Positions 37,213 through 40,219 of a DNA stretch of 40,219 nucleotides are shown in pieces. This DNA is from Zhongshania marina (GTDB taxonomy: Bacteria; Pseudomonadota; Gammaproteobacteria; Pseudomonadales; Spongiibacteraceae). The notes under the pieces were generated by a model that was not told where the DNA came from, did no database searches, and worked only from the letters and a program-made list of their open reading frames with translations. The stretch spans positions 1 to 40,219 of the forward strand of contig NZ_PQGG01000017.1 in assembly GCF_002915595.1 (NCBI RefSeq). Reading direction: 5' to 3'. Position 1 is the first letter of the stretch. Every line of letters begins with the position of its first letter. Made by a program: the position numbers and the translations under genes.

Positions 37213-37250
37213 CTCAAAAATCAGACCACCACCAGAAAGGGAATCGCCCA

Positions 37251-38231
37251 ATGAAACAACCAGTTCGCGTCACCGTTACCGGTGCAGCCGGCCAAATTGG
37301 CTACGCACTTCTTTTCCGTATCGCTTCCGGCGCTATGCTGGGCGACGATCAGCCCGTTATTCTTCACCTACTCGACATCACTCCAGCGATGGACGCCCTA
37401 CAAGGCGTGCGCATGGAGCTAGAAGACTGTGCATTCCCATTGCTAGCCGGTGTTGTTTGCACCGACGATCCAAATGTTGGCTTTAAAGACGCTGATTACG
37501 CACTGCTTGTTGGCGCACGCCCACGCGGCCCAGGCATGGAGCGTAAAGATCTGCTCGAAGCTAACGCGGCTATTTTCTCTGTTCAAGGTAAAGCTATTGA
37601 TCAGAACGCCAGCAAAAACATCAAGGTATTGGTTGTTGGTAACCCAGCAAACACCAACGCACTGATCACTCAGCGCAATGCACCGTCTATTCCAGCGCGC
37701 AACTTTACTGCGATGACCCGCTTGGATCACAACCGCGCCATGACTCAAATTGCCATCAAAACTGGCAAAACAGTTAACGACGTGACCAATATGACAATCT
37801 GGGGCAACCACTCAGCAACTCAGTATCCAGACCTGTTCAATGCAAAAGTTTCTGGCCAAACCGCTAGCGACCTCGTAGACCAAGCATGGCTTGAAGGCGA
37901 CTTCATCCCAACTGTACAGCAACGCGGTGCAGCTATTATTAAAGCACGCGGTGCATCTTCCGCCGCCTCTGCAGCGAACGCTGCTGCTGGCCACATGCGC
38001 AGCTGGGCACTTGGTACTACTGGTGACGACTGGGTTTCTATGGGTGTATACAGCGACGGTAGCTATGGCATTCAAGAAGGCCTGATCTACTCATTCCCTT
38101 GCCGCTGCAAAAATGGCGAGTGGGAAATCGTTCAAGGCCTAGAAATCAATGATTTCAGCCGCGCCAAAATGCAAGCCACTGAGCAAGAACTTGCCGAAGA
38201 GCGTGACGGTGTAAAACACCTTCTGCCATAA
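37251..38231 (+). CDS. mdh: Malate dehydrogenase
   Basis: NAD-dependent malate dehydrogenase of the TCA cycle, 326 residues. The dinucleotide fold motif is [21 protein letters not shown] at the N-terminus. The substrate region includes [18 protein letters not shown], with its arginines. [12 protein letters not shown] and TRLDHNRA follow, and the catalytic His is in [12 protein letters not shown]. The ATG at 37251 has AAAGGGAA upstream; the frame is open to 37095 but that stretch is the structured leader. A strong terminator follows the stop by 20 bp, so it is monocistronic. Confidence 0.97.
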   Translation: MKQPVRVTVTGAAGQIGYALLFRIASGAMLGDDQPVILHLLDITPAMDALQGVRMELEDCAFPLLAGVVCTDDPNVGFKDADYALLVGARPRGPGMERKDLLEANAAIFSVQGKAIDQNASKNIKVLVVGNPANTNALITQRNAPSIPARNFTAMTRLDHNRAMTQIAIKTGKTVNDVTNMTIWGNHSATQYPDLFNAKVSGQTASDLVDQAWLEGDFIPTVQQRGAAIIKARGASSAASAANAAAGHMRSWALGTTGDDWVSMGVYSDGSYGIQEGLIYSFPCRCKNGEWEIVQGLEINDFSRAKMQATEQELAEERDGVKHLLP

Positions 38232-38251
38232 TCGCAAGATTGTTCATAGAG

Positions 38252-38274
38252 AGGCGGCTTCGGCCGCCTTTTTT
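38252..38274 (+). terminator. Rho-independent terminator of mdh
   Basis: A 7-bp GC-rich stem (38252-38258 with 38263-38269) is closed by a TTCG tetraloop and followed by a T-run to 38274. It lies 20 bp after the mdh stop. Confidence 0.93.
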
Positions 38275-38393
38275 ATTGGGCAAAACCAATAATAAGCATG
38301 CGAAATACTAGTAAATACCGCTAACGCCAATGACTATCCAACAAAAATCATTTACCGTTTAGCCCTTTGTAAAATGATCTGGAAAATAAGCTC

Positions 38394-39059
38394 ATGAAAG
38401 TCTCCGATGCCGTAAAAGCCCGTCGCTCTATTCGGGGGTACAAACCCGACCCTGTCCCACAAGAGCTGCTGGAACAAATTTTTGACCAAGCCCGCTTTGC
38501 GCCCTCCAACTGCAACACCCAGCCTTGGCATACCGTGGTCTTGTCTGGACAAGCTCGCAAAGATTTACAAGCGGCAATATTTGAAGAAATTATGTCTGGC
38601 AAAGCCCCAACGCCCGTATTCACCCCCGGCGACGCAGGCCTCACCGGCGTGTACAAAGACCGCCAATACCAATGCGCCTTCACCTATTACGGTATTATGG
38701 AAATCAAGCGCCACGAAAAAGAAAAGCGCCAACAACTTGCCATGAAAAACTGGGAGTTTTTCGATGCTCCCCACGTAGCCTTTATTTCAATGCCCGCTAG
38801 CATGGGCGCAGTAAATGCGGTCGATATCGGTATTTATCTACAAACCCTCATGCTGTTACTGGTCGAAAATGGCTTGGCAAGCTGCCCGCAGGGCGCCCTA
38901 GCCCTCTACCCCGATCCGGTCTTTAAAATTGCCAATATTCCAGACGGCAACGCCATCATTTGCGGACTGTCTTTCGGTTATGAAGATGTTGGCGCGCGCA
39001 TTAATGACGTTATTATGGATCGTGATCCACTGGCAGACTTGGTGCAGTTTATTAGCTAA
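38394..39059 (+). CDS. Nitroreductase-family protein
   Basis: FMN-dependent nitroreductase-fold oxidoreductase, 221 residues. The N-terminal FMN-binding pattern VKARRSIRGYKPDPVPQELLEQIFDQARFAPSNCNTQPWHTVVLSG is characteristic. The C-terminal CGLSFGYEDVGARIND is the usual closing flavin-contact segment. The start ATG has GGAAA about 9 nt upstream. The gene stands alone after the mdh terminator. The physiological substrate is not indicated by context. Confidence 0.9.
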   Translation: MKVSDAVKARRSIRGYKPDPVPQELLEQIFDQARFAPSNCNTQPWHTVVLSGQARKDLQAAIFEEIMSGKAPTPVFTPGDAGLTGVYKDRQYQCAFTYYGIMEIKRHEKEKRQQLAMKNWEFFDAPHVAFISMPASMGAVNAVDIGIYLQTLMLLLVENGLASCPQGALALYPDPVFKIANIPDGNAIICGLSFGYEDVGARINDVIMDRDPLADLVQFIS

Positions 39060-39192
39060 GCACCGTCGATTTACCGGTATGAGATTGCGGTGGCCCGTTT
39101 GCGGCAAAAGCCAGCGCAACTCTGTGGCGAGGTCTGGATGAAAGTTTGATAATTTTTATCAGCCTCTACGCAGAATTTTGGGAAGCAAATCT

Positions 39193-39223
39193 GTGGGCGA
39201 ATATGTCCCTCAAAATCGCCCAC
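39193..39223. terminator. Stem-loop between nitroreductase and higA-like genes
   Basis: A perfect 8-bp GC-rich inverted repeat (39193-39200 with 39216-39223, 15-nt loop) lies in the 239-bp gap between two convergent genes. No strong T-run follows, so termination is only possible. Nothing else recognisable is seen in 39060-39298. Confidence 0.4.
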
Positions 39224-39298
39224 GTGTTTCTATCCTAGTGCGGGACCGGACACGCCTAGATTAGCCAACCACTTGTATTAATTATATTTTCTAAGCAA

Positions 39299-39586
39299 TT
39301 AACGTCCTTTATACCCCCAAATATACCCCCTACTTTGTTTCACTAGAGTATCTATTTGAGTAAACCAAAGCCACTCAGTTTCATACTTCTGAACTTGCTC
39401 CAAGCTTTCAAACAAGTGCTTGCTCAGCCAACTATAACGGATCGTACGATTGGCCCGCTCTTCATTCAATATTTTGCTGATGCGGGTAACAGGGACACGT
39501 AAATCGCGGGCGAGACGATTGGCGCTCAAGCCCAGCGGCAATACATAGCCTTCTCGCAATATATCGCAGGGATGGATAGGTCGCAT
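39299..39586 (-). CDS. HigA-like XRE-family antitoxin/repressor without a toxin partner
   Basis: A 95-residue protein beginning MRPIHPCDILREGYVLPLGLSANRLARDLRVPVTRISKILNEER, the classical HigA/VapI helix-turn-helix. After about residue 46 the usual GITADTALRLS... segment is replaced by divergent sequence (ANRTIRYSWLSKHLFESLEQVQKYE), so the C-terminal half is atypical. No HigB-type toxin frame is found upstream. A 16-bp palindrome sits just before the start codon, suggesting autorepression. It could be an orphan antitoxin or a decaying gene. Confidence 0.75.
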   Translation of the reverse strand: MRPIHPCDILREGYVLPLGLSANRLARDLRVPVTRISKILNEERANRTIRYSWLSKHLFESLEQVQKYETEWLWFTQIDTLVKQSRGYIWGYKGR

Positions 39587-39590
39587 ATTG

Positions 39591-39606
39591 TTCTGAATTA
39601 TCAGAA
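39591..39606. promoter_or_regulatory. Palindromic operator candidate of the higA-like gene
   Basis: TTCTGA-ATTA-TCAGAA is a perfect inverted repeat ending 5 bp before the start codon, where a HigA autorepressor operator would be expected. It also occupies the ribosome-site position; no clear Shine-Dalgarno sequence is present. Confidence 0.45.
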
Positions 39607-39769
39607 TTCCCTAGACAATTACTTCATATTTTTATCACGGTATAACGCGACACGTTAACCCTAAAGCGCCAAGCACACTTACTAACGTAACTACGCCGCA
39701 CGCAGGAAGACTCCCAAAACCCCTAAATCCTTGACTCCACACCCCCAGCGGGTATGCTTTGCGCCGATG

Positions 39770-39990
39770 TTTCAGGTGCCCGCGTGTGTTTCTGCACACA
39801 GAGGTGAAACGGGAAACAGGTGCGCGCTGCTAATCAGCATTGCAATGCCTGTACTGCCCCCGCAACGGTAAACAGAGATGATCGTTCCGCTGGCTTTTAG
39901 CAAAGCGAGCAGCCACTGCGTTTTACGTGGGAAGGCGAATTGATCGTGCTGATGTATGAGCACTCTGTGAGTCCGGAGACCGGCCTGAAA
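39770..39990 (+). promoter_or_regulatory. Cobalamin (adenosylcobalamin-type) riboswitch
   Basis: All conserved blocks are present in order: a closing P1 stem (39770-39776 with 39984-39990), GGTGAAACGGGAAACAGGTG, the B12 box core ACTGCCCCCGCAACGGTAA, CCACTG, GGGAAGGC and GTCCGGAGACCGGCCTG. It reads toward a gene starting at 40116. Frames in this interval on either strand are not genes. The upstream stretch 39607-39769 should hold the promoter but has no gene. Confidence 0.95.
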
Positions 39991-40048
39991 TAACAAGATA
40001 AACGCGACGGGGTGTCGACGCTTTGTTCAGCCACGACTGAGCCTGCAC

Positions 40049-40109
40049 CTTCCCGCCTTTATCAGTCAATGGCCATATTAGCCGTATGCGGGCGAGCAGC
40101 GGCGGGAAG
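40049..40109 (+). promoter_or_regulatory. Ribosome-site-sequestering stem below the cobalamin riboswitch
   Basis: CTTCCCGCC at 40049-40057 is perfectly complementary to GGCGGGAAG at 40101-40109, which contains the ribosome-binding site of the gene at 40116. The loop holds a small GGC/GCC hairpin. This fits translational shut-off when cobalamin is bound. The switching mechanism is inferred. Confidence 0.55.
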
Positions 40110-40115
40110 CACTCT

Positions 40116-40219
40116 ATGTTTACTTTGTTAGCGACAGCAAAGCCCTTTGCTGCACGATCCAAGCTCTACTCCATTGTATTTTTGCTAAGCGCCTTTTTTA
40201 GCTTACTTGGTGCCAGCGC
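40116..40219 (+). CDS. Partial gene under cobalamin riboswitch control, secreted or membrane protein
   Basis: Only the first 34 codons are in the window. ATG 40116 has GGGAAG 6 nt upstream. The predicted N-terminus has a basic region followed by a hydrophobic stretch (SKLYSIVFLLSAFFSLLGASA), consistent with a signal peptide about to be cleaved. Genes in this position are commonly BtuB-type TonB receptors or other cobalamin/cobalt uptake proteins, but the visible part cannot decide. Confidence 0.6.
   Translation, partial: MFTLLATAKPFAARSKLYSIVFLLSAFFSLLGAS

Noticed and set aside
37095-37250. N-terminal extension of malate dehydrogenase to 37095
   Set aside because: The extra 52 residues have no family similarity and the DNA forms three hairpins; ATG 37251 has a ribosome site and matches the family.
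39772-40162. Minus-strand frames of 74 and 79 residues
   Set aside because: They are antisense to the cobalamin riboswitch and its expression platform.

Overview
The window looks like chromosome of a gammaproteobacterium with Pseudomonas-like gene order. Supporting blocks are divergent leuCD and a LysR regulator, smc-zipA-ligA, ccmABCDEFGHI lying downstream of fleN/cheY-type genes, and ttcA. The tandem TonB receptors and B12 riboswitch suggest a free-living, probably marine or aquatic member of the Cellvibrionales/Spongiibacteraceae type. That placement is inference from gene order and protein style, not from a marker gene. Most genes lie on the minus strand.

Layout. 1-972: a complete IS982-type insertion sequence with 20-bp terminal inverted repeats, 14 bp past the end of leuD. 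987-4134: leuCD (isopropylmalate isomerase) and a divergent LysR regulator with a dyad operator between them. 4131-5700: xdhC and a mocA-like gene (molybdenum-cofactor maturation) with no molybdoenzyme beside them. 5731-10988: two paralogous TonB-dependent receptors in tandem, each with its own terminator. 11219-14960: a flavodoxin-like protein, glyoxalase I, an FG-GAP lipoprotein and an SLT-type lipoprotein. 14957-21630: ligA, zipA and smc (DNA ligation, division, chromosome organisation). 21786-28932: the full system I cytochrome c maturation operon ccmABCDEFGHI. 29063-35783: a compact cluster of flagellar-switch and chemotaxis-like genes. 36062-39059: ttcA, mdh with a structured leader, and a nitroreductase. 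39299-40219: an orphan HigA-like repressor, a cobalamin riboswitch and the first codons of the gene it controls.

The most unusual region is 29063-35783. In transcription order it encodes a very short FliF-like protein (about 228 residues, two membrane helices, one RBM3-like domain and a FliG-binding tail), FliG, an Hpt protein, FliM, FliN, a two-helix membrane protein of unknown family, FleN/FlhG, a CheY-like receiver with an altered acidic pocket, a possible 25-residue peptide, and a CheA-like protein reduced to its Hpt and P3-like parts. The order matches the flagellar/chemotaxis super-locus that precedes ccm in Pseudomonas. Here the export apparatus, rod, hook, filament, stator, FlhF, CheZ, CheA kinase, CheB and CheW are all missing. 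Three GTCA-N6-TGAC palindromes resembling FleQ sites lie upstream of the fliF-like and fliM genes. The retained genes are intact, so this looks like a streamlined, functional switch-complex module rather than debris. Its function is unknown.

Other regulatory structure includes a 9-bp stem that would hide the ribosome-binding site downstream of the cobalamin riboswitch, three consecutive hairpins in the mdh leader, a palindrome just upstream of the higA start, and several rho-independent terminators.
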